NCBI RefSeq assembly: GCF_039536245.1
Contig: NZ_BAAAYN010000023.1
Coordinates: 458,194 to 494,602 of the forward strand
Origin: Cryptosporangium minutisporangium
Lineage (GTDB): Bacteria; Actinomycetota; Actinomycetes; Mycobacteriales; Cryptosporangiaceae
Reading direction: 5' to 3'
Length of the DNA: 36,409 nt
Below are positions 24,072 through 31,573 of the stretch, one piece after another (the first letter of the stretch is position 1; each line of letters starts with the position of its first letter). The notes beneath the pieces were generated by a model. It was not told where the DNA came from. It did no database searches and worked only from the letters and a program-made list of their open reading frames with translations. The position numbers and the translations under genes are program-made.

Positions 24072-25091
24072 GTGACCACTGATTCCCTCCGGAGCGCCGT
24101 GGCTGGCGTCGCGGTGACCCTCGCGATCGTGCTCACCGGGTTCCTGCTCGCGCCGTTCATCTCCGGCATCGAGCCGGTCGGCGTCACCCCGGGCGGTCAC
24201 GGCGGGCCGATCGATCTCGCGGTCAAGGACGGCCAGCAGATCCGTACCGCCGACACCACGATCACCGTGCCGGAGAACGTCACCGACGCCACTGTCACCG
24301 AGTTCCGGGGCGGCTTCCTCGGCTTGCAGTTCGCCACACTCACCTGGATCAGGCCGGACGCGTCGACCGAGGTGGTCGCCGACGAGGTGCGGACCTACGT
24401 CGTCGACAACACCGGCACCCGAGTCGCGTGGCGTGCCGGCCCGTCGATCGGCCGGGCAGAGCTGCGGAACGGCCGCCTCGTCAGAGAGCGGAGACCGATC
24501 AACGAGATCCCGGAAGACGCCCAGCCGTATCTCCTCACCGGCGCCGAGTTGGTACTGCGCCGACCCGGGACGGGGACGTTCGGACAGGAAGGCTACGTCG
24601 CGCCGAGCTTCGGATTCGTCCCGTGGGACGGTGGCACCTCGATCTGGCCGACCGACCTGGCCGCCGTATTCGGTTCCGTGCTGAACGACACATACGTGCT
24701 GGAGCAGATGCGAACGACCGGGGATCAGTCGGCCCGGACCGGTTGCCTGACCTACTCGGTAGCCCCGGCGTCGGCGCCGACGCAGCAGCGGTGCGACTTG
24801 AACCTGCGTCTGGACCTGCAACGCTGGTCGCTCTCCCCGAGCGGCCGGTACTTCGGTGACGCCGCCGGGCCGACCGACGCGCCCTACGGTGTGCTGTTCA
24901 CGGTGGGCGAGAAACTCACGAGCGCCGTCTGGCGGCGCGGCCCCGTGCCGGACCGGGCTCCGCTCTGGGACGACGACACAATGGTGTTCACGTCCAACGA
25001 GCAGCTCTACCTGTGGAGACCGGGCCACGATCCGGAAAAATTGGACGGGTTCGACCAGGACACGCTGATTCCTCGACCGTTCGAACGGTGA
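24072..25091 (+). CDS. Membrane-anchored extracytoplasmic protein of unknown function
   Basis: A 339-residue protein that I do not recognise. The N-terminus is an uncleaved signal/anchor (AVAGVAVTLAIVLTGFLLAPFI), followed by a soluble region of about 300 residues with many Asp, Thr and Gly. Visible stretches are DTTITVPENVTDATVTEFRG, SFGFVPWDGGTSIWPTDLAAVFG, and a Cys pair in RTGCLTYS and QRCDLN that could form a disulfide. The C-terminal half has a repeat-like pattern of W/Y plus D/G (LSPSGRYFGDAAG, then LWDDDTMVFTSNEQLYLWRPG) reminiscent of beta-propeller blades, but this is weak. The GTG at 24072 lacks a ribosome site; TAGAAAT just upstream could be the -10 of a leaderless transcript. It stands alone. 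Confidence 0.78.
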   Translation: MTTDSLRSAVAGVAVTLAIVLTGFLLAPFISGIEPVGVTPGGHGGPIDLAVKDGQQIRTADTTITVPENVTDATVTEFRGGFLGLQFATLTWIRPDASTEVVADEVRTYVVDNTGTRVAWRAGPSIGRAELRNGRLVRERRPINEIPEDAQPYLLTGAELVLRRPGTGTFGQEGYVAPSFGFVPWDGGTSIWPTDLAAVFGSVLNDTYVLEQMRTTGDQSARTGCLTYSVAPASAPTQQRCDLNLRLDLQRWSLSPSGRYFGDAAGPTDAPYGVLFTVGEKLTSAVWRRGPVPDRAPLWDDDTMVFTSNEQLYLWRPGHDPEKLDGFDQDTLIPRPFER

Positions 25092-25211
25092 GTCCCCTGA
25101 TGCCGGCGCCGCCCGGCCCACTTCCCGTTGCGAACCATACGCACATGCCAGCCGCGTGGCGAACCGAGAAGAGAATGCCCCCATCCGATGGCGCTCGTTG
25201 GCCTCGTCAGC

Positions 25212-25416
25212 ATGGAAATCGATGCTGTCGCGCTTCGGCCGATTCGGGAATCGGATCTGGACATGCTGTGCCGATTCGATGTATAGGCGGGCCTGACTAG
25301 GCCAAACTGGTACGGCGTTCGCGACGCAGCCAGGCAGCGCCGGCGGTTTGAGAGCGATGGATGGCTCGGCGCCGAGGACGGCAGATGCTACGGAAATGCC
25401 ATTTCGTGGCCCTGCT
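25212..25416 (+). pseudogene. GNAT-family acetyltransferase remnant (N-terminal, with in-frame stop)
   Basis: One reading frame from ATG 25212 reads MEIDAVALRPIRESDLDMLCRFDV, stop TAG (25284-25286), then NWYGVRDAARQRRRFESDGW and LGAEDGRCYGNAISW. This matches the first part of small GNAT acetyltransferases, which open with 'LRPIRE.DLD.L.RFD' and continue 'F...G.RD...RRRF.EDGWLG..DG'. Similarity continues on both sides of the stop in the same frame, so a nonsense change rather than a frameshift broke it. The acetyl-CoA-binding core (Q/RxxGxG/A) is absent: after about 25416 the sequence passes into a PAS-domain remnant in another frame. This is a decayed gene, with no expected product. Confidence 0.6.
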
Positions 25417-25759
25417 GGCTCGGGCTAGCGCATATTTCTACACCACACACATCTGTCCCCAGTTGTTCCTGGAGGGCGAGGTTCGCGAACTCGCGATCGA
25501 TGTGGCCGGTGCCGACGGCCAACGGCTGCCCGCACTTGCGAACCTGACCCTGATACGAGATGAGTCGGAGAGTCCGACACGAATTCAGATGGTGGTCTTC
25601 CCAGTTGAACGACGGCGACGACATGAGCGTCATCTGGTGGCCGGCCGACAAGCCCTGGCGCAGCGGTTGGCCGAACGAATGCCCGACGGTCCACAGAGCA
25701 ATTCGGCGGCGGGACTGCTGATTCCGAGTGCCGGAAGCGACACAACAGCGTCCACATGA
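25403..25759 (+). pseudogene. PAS-domain remnant of a SpoIIE/PP2C-type phosphatase
   Basis: An open frame of up to 132 codons (from 25361) contains, from about 25403, FVALLARASAYFYTTHICPQL, then FLEGEVRELAIDVAGADGQR, LPALANLTLIRDESES and FPVERRRRHERHL. This closely follows a PAS-like domain found in actinobacterial PP2C/SpoIIE phosphatases ('...YETH.APLL..QG.VREIALDLV.ADGRRLPVLVN..L.RDE.G.P...R..VFDAT.RRRYE.EL'). The domain's beginning has been replaced by the GNAT remnant. The catalytic phosphatase domain is missing: the frame drifts into low-similarity sequence and stops at 25757-25759. It could still be translated as a short fusion, but I consider it a remnant. From 25760 to 25988 I see no further gene. 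Confidence 0.55.
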
Positions 25760-25988
25760 GCACGAGCAGCTGAGGGCACCGACGCCCGACCACGGCTCTC
25801 GTTCTCGCCGCCCGCAGACGGCCTCTCATGTAGCCGCTTCCCACGCGTCACGGCGGCCCGGCTCGAAGTGGATAGGAGTCCAGGAGCTGCGGAAGGCAGC
25901 GCCCCAGGACGCTGCGGTGGCCGGCCGCCGTAGCCCACCGGCACAGCATCGACCGGGACGTCCGACCCAGCCTGGGCACGAACAGACC

Positions 25989-26020
25989 GAAGGGCCGGCC
26001 GCAGATGCGGCCGACCCTTC
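25989..26020 (-). terminator. Strong hairpin downstream of glsB-like gene
   Basis: A 15-bp stem (25989-26003 with 26006-26020) with a single G·T-type mismatch and a very tight centre lies 45 bases past the stop of the leftward GlsB/YeaQ-type gene. There is no clear T-run. It is the strongest hairpin I noticed in the 25-30 kb region and probably ends that transcript. Confidence 0.6.
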
Positions 26021-26064
26021 GCGCCAACCCCTCCAGGGGATTCGTGGCGACCCAAAACTCCGGA

Positions 26065-26349
26065 TCAGTGCGTACGTGTGCGGTGCGTACGGCGCCCGTA
26101 GAGACCAGCGACCAGCGCGACGCCGACGGCGGCGAGCGCGATCTGGAAGATCAGCTCGATCCAGTCGAAGCCCTTGGTATCGGCCACCCCCAGGCCGCGG
26201 GCGATCGCAGTGCCCAGCAGCGCCGCGACGATGCCGACGACGATCGTGAGCCAGATCGGGAGATTCTGCTTCCCGGGCACGACCAGCCGCCCGAGAGCGC
26301 CAATGATGAGACCCACGATGAGCGCGGTGATGATGCCGGTGACGGTCAC
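26065..26349 (-). CDS. GlsB/YeaQ/YmgE family stress-response membrane protein
   Basis: This 94-residue protein of the transglycosylase-associated (YeaQ/YmgE/GlsB) family is a small three-helix membrane protein linked to stress response. It has TGIITALIVGLIIGALGRLVVPGKQ with the family G-x-x-x-R-x-x-x-P-G-K element, then LTIVVGIVAALLGTAIARGLG and LIFQIALAAVGVALVAGLYGRR. I place the start at GTG 26349: the in-frame ATG at 26370 is followed by AAGAAGGAG, which is itself a strong ribosome site nine bases before that GTG. Starting at the ATG would make the ribosome site part of the coding sequence. The gene is monocistronic with a strong hairpin behind it. Confidence 0.88.
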   Translation of the reverse strand: MTVTGIITALIVGLIIGALGRLVVPGKQNLPIWLTIVVGIVAALLGTAIARGLGVADTKGFDWIELIFQIALAAVGVALVAGLYGRRTHRTRTH

Positions 26350-26358
26350 GGCGGCGTA

Positions 26359-26367
26359 CTCCTTCTT
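26359..26367 (-). promoter_or_regulatory. Shine-Dalgarno site deciding the GlsB-like start
   Basis: On the minus strand AAGAAGGAG occupies 26367-26359, nine bases before GTG 26349. It lies directly after the ATG at 26370, so it favours the GTG as the true start and argues against the longer reading. Confidence 0.6.
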
Positions 26368-26653
26368 CATGCGCCGCGGTGCTGCGGCGACCTACCTATG
26401 AGGTGCCCGAACCAGCCGTCCCAAAACAGCACCCGAAGGCAGCATTTAGAGCGGACGGCAGGCGACGCCGTACCCCCGCGAGGGTCAACAAGGGTTTCAA
26501 CCTGCAGGCGGTAACCCCACGGTCGGGACGATCAGGCCTTCGTGTGGGGGTCGGTGATGGTTAGGCGCCGGGTGATCCGGTCGAGGTAGTAGATGGCCAG
26601 GGTGTAGGAACGCTGGCTGGTCCGGGAACACGTGATGCCGTCACCTCGCGTCC

Positions 26654-26785
26654 TCGACGCGTCAGGGATCCGCACCCGACCGGCCGTTCGACGCGATCGT
26701 CGTCGGCGAATACGAACGCGCCTTCGCCGGCCACCAACTCCACGCGCTCATGCCCCTGCTCGACGCGCTCGGCGTCACCCTCTGG
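26654..26785 (+). pseudogene. Serine recombinase remnant
   Basis: A 44-codon stretch reads STRQGSAPDRPFDAIVVGEY, then ERAFAGHQLHALMPLLDALG and VTLW. This is the core of the resolvase/invertase catalytic domain of large actinobacterial serine recombinases, whose consensus is 'FDAVVIGE..RAFYG.Q......L...GV.LW.PE'. Similarity begins abruptly and ends abruptly after VTLW, where an intact protein would continue to a PE motif and the helix connecting to the DNA-binding part. There is no start, no catalytic Ser region and no C-terminal domains. It is probably a trace of a lost integrative element. Confidence 0.5.
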
Positions 26786-26868
26786 CCAACGTTCCCGGTC
26801 TACGTCCTGGCCGCCAGGTGCAGCAGTGGCCGACCCTCCCCCGGGCCGTGGTGGCGCGGTGCGGGCCA

Positions 26869-28446
26869 TCAGTCGGCGCGCACCTGCCGACCCAAGCCAG
26901 CCAGCGCCTCCGGGCGAGAGATGCGCACCATGCCGGCCCAGACGAGGCCGATGAGAAAGCCGCCGGCGATGCCCACCGGAATCAGCCAACCGTAGGTTTG
27001 GCCTGCTGGCAGCTGGGCGGGCAGCCGAACGGTTCCCACGACCACGACGAACCCCGTGGTCAGAAAGGCGAACATCGCCGCGACGAGCCTGCCCTCCCAG
27101 CCGAAGAAGCCGGCCTCTCCTTCATCAGTGCGTAAGAGCCAAACGACTGTTGCCAACGAACTGATGGTGAGCACTGCGGTGATGGCCAACCCACCCCCGA
27201 CCAACAGATAGAGGACGACCTGCGAGGGCCGACCGGCGGCAGCTAGCAAGGCGACGGCGCCCGCGGCCAGCGGCGCGATCAACCCAGCGGACAGCGGAGC
27301 GCCCCCGTCGAGCCGTGGCTGTAGCCGCGCTGTCATCACTCTGTCTCGGGACAGGCCGCTGAGCTGACGGGCGACGACCTGACAGAAGATCACGGCGCTG
27401 GCCAGGCCACCGAGGATCAGCACCCTGGTCAGAGCGTTCACGACGGCGTCGAGGTGGTCTCCCCCGACTGCCTGCCTCGCCACAGTGACCGTGAACGGCT
27501 CCCCGGATCCCCCGGTGCTGCCTTCCAGCTGCCCCTGGGCTGCGGCGACGATTTTGTCCGGTCCGACGACGACGCTGGTCGCCCACGCACTGATCACCAG
27601 CGTCGCCGTGGTGAGGGCGTAGCCCGCGAGCGTCGCCCGGGGAACGGTTCGGCTCGGTGTGGCCACCTCCTCGGAGAAGTTGGGGCCGATCTCCGATCCG
27701 ACGAAGTTCGTGACCGCCACGCAGAGAGCCAGCGAGAACGATCCGGTCAGAAGGCCCGCGGGATCCAGCGCTGCGGCGGCGGCAGTGTCGTCCGCAGGGT
27801 GGAGGACGGCCAGCGCACCGAATGCGAGCACCACCGCAGCTTGGAGGATGACGACTACGACCACACATCTCGTGAAAACGCGCAGGGGAACAAATTCCAA
27901 GGCGATCAGCACGACGACGAGAACCACGACGAGTAACGAAATCGGGGCGTCGAGGCCGATCGCATCGGAAAGCTGCCCGGTCAGACCGCCCGCCAGCACA
28001 ACGAGAAAAGCAGCCACCAGTCCGACATATCCCGCAAGGGACAGGGTTGCCACTCCGAGTCCGGGAATCGGGCCTAACGCCTGGGAAACGAGGGCGTAGT
28101 GTCCACCACGGTGTCGAATTCGACCGGCGATGCCCGTATTGCCGACCGCGAAAGCGCAGAGACACAATCCGGCGATAGCCATGACCAAAGGCACGCCCTG
28201 GGAGCCGGAGAACTGGTAGCCCGTGGGAATCGCACCCAGCATGAGCACGACTGGCCCGTGCGATGCGATGACAATGCAGAGTAGCTGCCTCCCGCTCAGC
28301 GCCGCGGCGGACGTCGCGGCTCTATGGCGTCTTTCGGGATTCCCGTGGGTGGACATCGCTCTTTGCGTCGCGGACGGGAAGTGGGGGCCCGACCTGCCGC
28401 TCGAATTCGATTCTTGACCATGAATACCCCACGCATCATTGCGCAC
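26869..28446 (-). CDS. APC-family amino acid permease
   Basis: This 525-residue transporter of the amino acid–polyamine–organocation superfamily has about 12 membrane helices. Recognisable features are the first helix region HGPVVLMLGAIPTGYQFSGSQG with unwound-helix glycines, GGHYALVSQALGPIPGLGVA, and NFVGSEIGPNFSEEVATPSRT, the conserved helix 6-7 loop with E and P. GTG 28446 is chosen because AGGAGG (28452-28457, minus strand) stands five bases upstream. The internal ATG at 28356 lacks such a site. The extra N-terminal 30 residues are hydrophilic and cytoplasmic. No partner genes are adjacent; substrate unknown. It is intact despite being surrounded by decayed genes. Confidence 0.88.
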   Translation of the reverse strand: MRNDAWGIHGQESNSSGRSGPHFPSATQRAMSTHGNPERRHRAATSAAALSGRQLLCIVIASHGPVVLMLGAIPTGYQFSGSQGVPLVMAIAGLCLCAFAVGNTGIAGRIRHRGGHYALVSQALGPIPGLGVATLSLAGYVGLVAAFLVVLAGGLTGQLSDAIGLDAPISLLVVVLVVVLIALEFVPLRVFTRCVVVVVILQAAVVLAFGALAVLHPADDTAAAAALDPAGLLTGSFSLALCVAVTNFVGSEIGPNFSEEVATPSRTVPRATLAGYALTTATLVISAWATSVVVGPDKIVAAAQGQLEGSTGGSGEPFTVTVARQAVGGDHLDAVVNALTRVLILGGLASAVIFCQVVARQLSGLSRDRVMTARLQPRLDGGAPLSAGLIAPLAAGAVALLAAAGRPSQVVLYLLVGGGLAITAVLTISSLATVVWLLRTDEGEAGFFGWEGRLVAAMFAFLTTGFVVVVGTVRLPAQLPAGQTYGWLIPVGIAGGFLIGLVWAGMVRISRPEALAGLGRQVRAD

Positions 28447-29078
28447 GGTCGCCTCCTGCTCGATTCGGCATATCCGTCGCCAGGGCAAGGCTCGACCAAG
28501 ACGTCGACGCACTATTCCGAATTGGCGAAACGCGGCATGAACGAGGGCCTAGGCTAGCCCTTACCGCACCTACTGCAACATGAATCGCTATTCGTCTTAC
28601 CAATAGCTGTTATCCGCACCGGGAATACACTGTCGAGCGTGGGGTTACGGCGCCGTTTTCCGCCCCAGGCGGGGGACGCCGGTCAGCCACCGGTCCGGGT
28701 CGGCTGCCGTATGCCCTGGGATTCACCGCCTTGATGGCCGTCAGCCGAACGGCGCGGCGTCCCTCGCGGCGGCGACCCCAGCAGCTCTCCCCGCAGCTAG
28801 ACGTGCCCGGGTCCGGTCGCGGCGGGAGTGCCGGAACGCCGACTGCCGCAGCGACCGCCCCACGAGCCCTCCCACGCCTTCACCGGGATACCGGTGGCCG
28901 GACAGCGTCGACGCCAGGCTTCTTTCAGGCCTGGGCCGTCCGGATAGGCTCGTCGGCAGGCCTCGCCGATGGGCTTGGTGTCGTCGCCGCCAGGTGGAGG
29001 GGTCAACCGAAGAGTGATCGTCGTGTTGAACGTCGAGGTGGAAGGGGATCGGCGTCCGCGCGGATGACTCCGATACGG
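28447..29078. other. Intergenic region without a recognisable gene
   Basis: The first part is the upstream region of the APC permease and includes a noticeably AT-richer patch around 28565-28630, where its promoter is likely. On the minus strand 28797-29006 is open for 69 codons and includes PIGEACRRAYPDGPGLKEAW and RRRCPATGIPVKAWEG. It has no ribosome site and no family I recognise, so it may be another gene fragment or chance. I see no repeats or hairpins of note. Confidence 0.45.
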
Positions 29079-29507
29079 TCACGAGCTGCCGCTCGGGTAG
29101 TCCGTGGACAGTGATACCTCGCGCCAGCTCGCGAGTTCGCCGGCGACGTGAGCCAACTTGTACGCCACGAGCTCGACGCTGTCGCGCCCCAGCGGCCGGC
29201 ACCGTGGGGGTTGGGTGAGTCGACGAGGCCGCGGACGCTTCGACGGCCCGCTGGGGATCCCGGGCTCGTGACCGTCGAACGTGGAGGCCGCCTGTATCAA
29301 TGTCCCGACCGTATCGAGGTAGTCGGCGCTGGAGCCCATGGTGACGATGTGCCCGGCGCGTTGTCTGCGCAGAACCGGGAGCGCCGCCCGGGTGAGGTTC
29401 AGCAGACCCAGGACGTTGGTGTCGAACAAGGCCCGGACCCGTTCGCCCGGGGTCTCTTCGATGGAGCCGAAGACCCCGTAGCCGGCGTTGTTCACCAGGG
29501 TGCATAT
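29079..29507 (-). pseudogene. SDR oxidoreductase remnant with N-terminal and internal deletions
   Basis: The frame (high to low coordinates) reads LVNNAGYGVFGSIEETPGER, then FDTNVLGLLNLTRAALPVLR and GHIVTMGSSADYLDTVGT, which is the middle of a classical SDR. After a short unrelated stretch it resumes with PLGRDSVELVAYKLAHVAGE and LASWREVSLSTDYP, the C-terminal end typical of the same SDR subgroup ('PLG.DA...R.KL..V..EL..WE.VS.STD'). The Rossmann motif TGxxxGIG at the front and about 100-130 residues with the catalytic YxxxK are missing. The pieces stay in one frame, so an in-frame internal deletion plus loss of the 5' end explains it. The product could not be an active dehydrogenase. From 29508 to 29712 I recognise no gene. 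Confidence 0.65.
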
Positions 29508-29712
29508 GCCGGCTCCGCTCCGCCTTCTTCGGCTGGGAGAGAAGATCGTCGAGGGCGACGGTTCCGTAGCGATGGGTCGTTACGGTTCCTTCGACATCAT
29601 CCGCGCTATGTCATCCTCGTTGCCGGCTTCGGTGCTGAGGTAGTAGGTCGCGCCGACGATCGCGTCACGGCTGACTTCTTCCGGTAGATCGCTCGGTCGC
29701 CGCGGCTGCGTA

Positions 29713-30459
29713 CTACACGTAGATGAGGCGGTTGACGCGGACCAGGAAGTCCTTGCCGAGCTCGCTGGTGGGGTCCCCCATCAGTTCGGCGATGACGTGC
29801 ATCGCCAGGTCCCGGCGCTTCGGGGAGCGTTCGGCGATGGCCTTCCCGAGGGCGCTGGGCATCTCCTCGGCGGTGAGGTCGGTGCAGTAGACGGGAGTGC
29901 CGGGCTGCTGGCGCCATGAGTCGGTGATGCTGCCGGCGTCGAAGCCCTCGAAGCCCGTCTGCTCGACCAGCGACATGCCCAGGGCCCGCTCGTCATCATC
30001 GTCCGCGGCGACGGGGATCGCGATCCGGCCGGGGGTACCGCTCGGGCCGGCGTAGGCAACGAAGGACTGTGCCGTGATGGCGTTCCAGGCCTTGACGACG
30101 CGACGGCCGAGGTGCTCCTCGACCCAGCGGCTCTCCACCTGTCCGCGATCGAGGGCCTCGATGTGCCCGTCGCGAGCCGGGTAGTAGTTCGAGGTGTCGA
30201 TGACGACGGCGCCGGCGGGCAGGTCTTCCAGCAGCGGCTTGAGGTCGGGCACCCGGACCAGGGGGACCGAGGTGATGAGGACGTCCACGTCCGCGGCCAC
30301 CTCGCCCGCCGACACCGCTCGGGCGCCGGTGGCGAGAACCTCGGCCGGGATCGTCTCAGGCCCGCGGGAATTCGCGATCTTGACCTGGTGGCCGGAGGCG
30401 CTCAGCCGCTGGGCCACCACGCCGCCGATACTGCCTGCTCCCAAGATGCCGATCTTCAT
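29713..30459 (-). CDS. F420/NADP oxidoreductase-like NAD(P)-binding reductase
   Basis: This 248-residue protein has an N-terminal Rossmann fold typical of the F420-dependent NADP reductase family (PF03807). It opens with KIGILGAGSIGGVVAQRLSASGH and continues with IANSRGPETIP, where the S-R pair usually binds the NADP 2'-phosphate. Further family stretches are DVLITSVPLVRVPDL, VIDTSNYYPARDG and VVKAWNAI. ATG 30459 is chosen for AGAGGAGAG just upstream and because the glycine-rich motif begins at residue 3. It lies 29 bases after the monooxygenase gene and is transcribed with it and with the MFS exporter. It may supply reduced cofactor to the flavin monooxygenase or act on the same compound; that is inference. 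Confidence 0.87.
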   Translation of the reverse strand: MKIGILGAGSIGGVVAQRLSASGHQVKIANSRGPETIPAEVLATGARAVSAGEVAADVDVLITSVPLVRVPDLKPLLEDLPAGAVVIDTSNYYPARDGHIEALDRGQVESRWVEEHLGRRVVKAWNAITAQSFVAYAGPSGTPGRIAIPVAADDDDERALGMSLVEQTGFEGFDAGSITDSWRQQPGTPVYCTDLTAEEMPSALGKAIAERSPKRRDLAMHVIAELMGDPTSELGKDFLVRVNRLIYV

Positions 30460-30488
30460 CAACTCTCCTCTGCGTGATGTTCTGCTTG

Positions 30489-31571
30489 TCACTGCTCAGC
30501 GCTGGTGCTGCGTGGGTCGAGTCCGTACTGGTAGGGCACGCCGAGGTTCGCGCGCAAGGTCGTGCCCGGGTACTCGGTGGGGTAGATGCCGCGTTCCTGC
30601 AGGATCGGCACGACCTCGTCGACGAAGGCGTCGACGCCGTCCTCGTAGATGTCGGGCGTGACCCAGAAGCCGTCGGCGGCTCCCGCCTCGAACCACTCCT
30701 GCAGATGGTCGGCGTGCAGCTCCCCCGGGCCCACGACCGTGGCGACGGTGGTCATGACGCCGGGAAAGTACTTGATCTCGTCGGGGTCGCGGCCAGCTCG
30801 GCGTGCCGCGTTCCGCACGAGCTGGCGTTGGGCGCGGGCCTCCTCGATCGTCCACACCTCGGCGATGAAGCCGCTGGCGTAGCGGCCCGCGATCGACAGC
30901 AGGTGCGGGCTGGGGCCACCGGAGGTGAAGACGACGGGCTGGCCCTGCTCCGAGGGTGGGATCGCCAGGGGGCCTCGCGACGCGACGTACTGGCCCTGCA
31001 GGTTGATCGGTTGCAGCTTCGACGGGTCGATGAAGCGGTCCGCTGCCTGGTCCTTGACCCACGCGTCCTCCTGCCAGCTGCCCCAGAGCGCCTGGACGAT
31101 CTGGATGGCCTCGTGTGCGCGCTGGTACCGCTCGTTGCGGTCGGCGATGGGTCTGCCGTAGTTGGCGGCGACGGCAGGATCGCTCGTCGTGACGGCGTTC
31201 CAGCCCATACGGCCGTGGCTCAGGACGTCGAGGGCCTTGAACTGGCGTGCGGTGTTGAACGACTCCTGGAAGGTCGTCGACCCGGTCACGACGAAGCCGA
31301 TGTTCGTCGTCTCGCGCGCAACGGCGGACAACTGGATCAGCGGGTCCATGAGGTTGCTGATCGTCGAGTGTTCGACGTTGCCGCGCACAGCGGGGAAGTC
31401 TGGGGTGAAGAGGAAGGTGAACCTGCCACGCTCGGCAGCTTTCGCATGACGCACGGTGGCGTCGACGTCGGCGTAGGTCCCGGGGTCCACGTGCGGGGCG
31501 CGCCAGGCGCCGTGCAGGCCACCGTATCCGTCGATCAGCGCCATACCGAGGACGAGCTTCTTGTCCGTCAT
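30489..31571 (-). CDS. FMN-dependent monooxygenase, LLM class (NtaA/SnaA/DszA type)
   Basis: This 360-residue member of the bacterial luciferase-like superfamily belongs to the nitrilotriacetate/dibenzothiophene-sulfone monooxygenase branch. Motifs: LGMALIDGYGGLHGAWRAP at the N-terminus, FTFLFTPDFPAV, GFVVTGSTTFQESFNTARQF, the strongly conserved SHGRMGWNAVTTSDPAVAAN, YGRP and ALWGSW. Such enzymes use FMNH2 supplied by a separate reductase to oxidise C-N, C-S or ring positions of small molecules. It follows the MFS gene by two bases. A GTG at 31577, which overlaps the MFS stop (GTGA) and is better spaced from AGAAGG, is an alternative start. The downstream reductase and divergent nitroreductase fit a flavin-dependent detoxification set. 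Confidence 0.92.
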   Translation of the reverse strand: MTDKKLVLGMALIDGYGGLHGAWRAPHVDPGTYADVDATVRHAKAAERGRFTFLFTPDFPAVRGNVEHSTISNLMDPLIQLSAVARETTNIGFVVTGSTTFQESFNTARQFKALDVLSHGRMGWNAVTTSDPAVAANYGRPIADRNERYQRAHEAIQIVQALWGSWQEDAWVKDQAADRFIDPSKLQPINLQGQYVASRGPLAIPPSEQGQPVVFTSGGPSPHLLSIAGRYASGFIAEVWTIEEARAQRQLVRNAARRAGRDPDEIKYFPGVMTTVATVVGPGELHADHLQEWFEAGAADGFWVTPDIYEDGVDAFVDEVVPILQERGIYPTEYPGTTLRANLGVPYQYGLDPRSTSAEQ

Positions 31572-31573
31572 GG

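Larger units (their letters stand above)
26350..26868. other. Intergenic stretch with gene debris
   Basis: This 519-base gap lies between the GlsB-like gene and the APC permease stop. The right half contains a serine-recombinase remnant on the plus strand. On the minus strand about 35 codons ending at TGA around 26537 read YTLAIYYLDRITRRLTI plus a short tail; I do not recognise it, and it has no start codon or ribosome site. The left part is the upstream region of the GlsB-like gene; I could not identify a convincing promoter there. Confidence 0.5.

Noticed and set aside
26537-26645. Minus-strand stretch YTLAIYYLDRITRRLTI before a TGA
   Set aside because: Looks protein-like but is short, lacks a start and cannot be assigned; mentioned only as debris.
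28797-29006. Minus-strand 69-codon frame upstream of the APC permease
   Set aside because: No ribosome site, no recognisable domain, Arg/Gly/Pro-rich; not supportable as a gene.
29571-29695. Minus-strand stretch containing DAIVGATYYLSTEAGNEDDI and ending at TAA near 29575
   Set aside because: About 40 codons with plausible protein-like composition but no start, no ribosome site and no family I recognise; it may be more gene debris, not enough to call.
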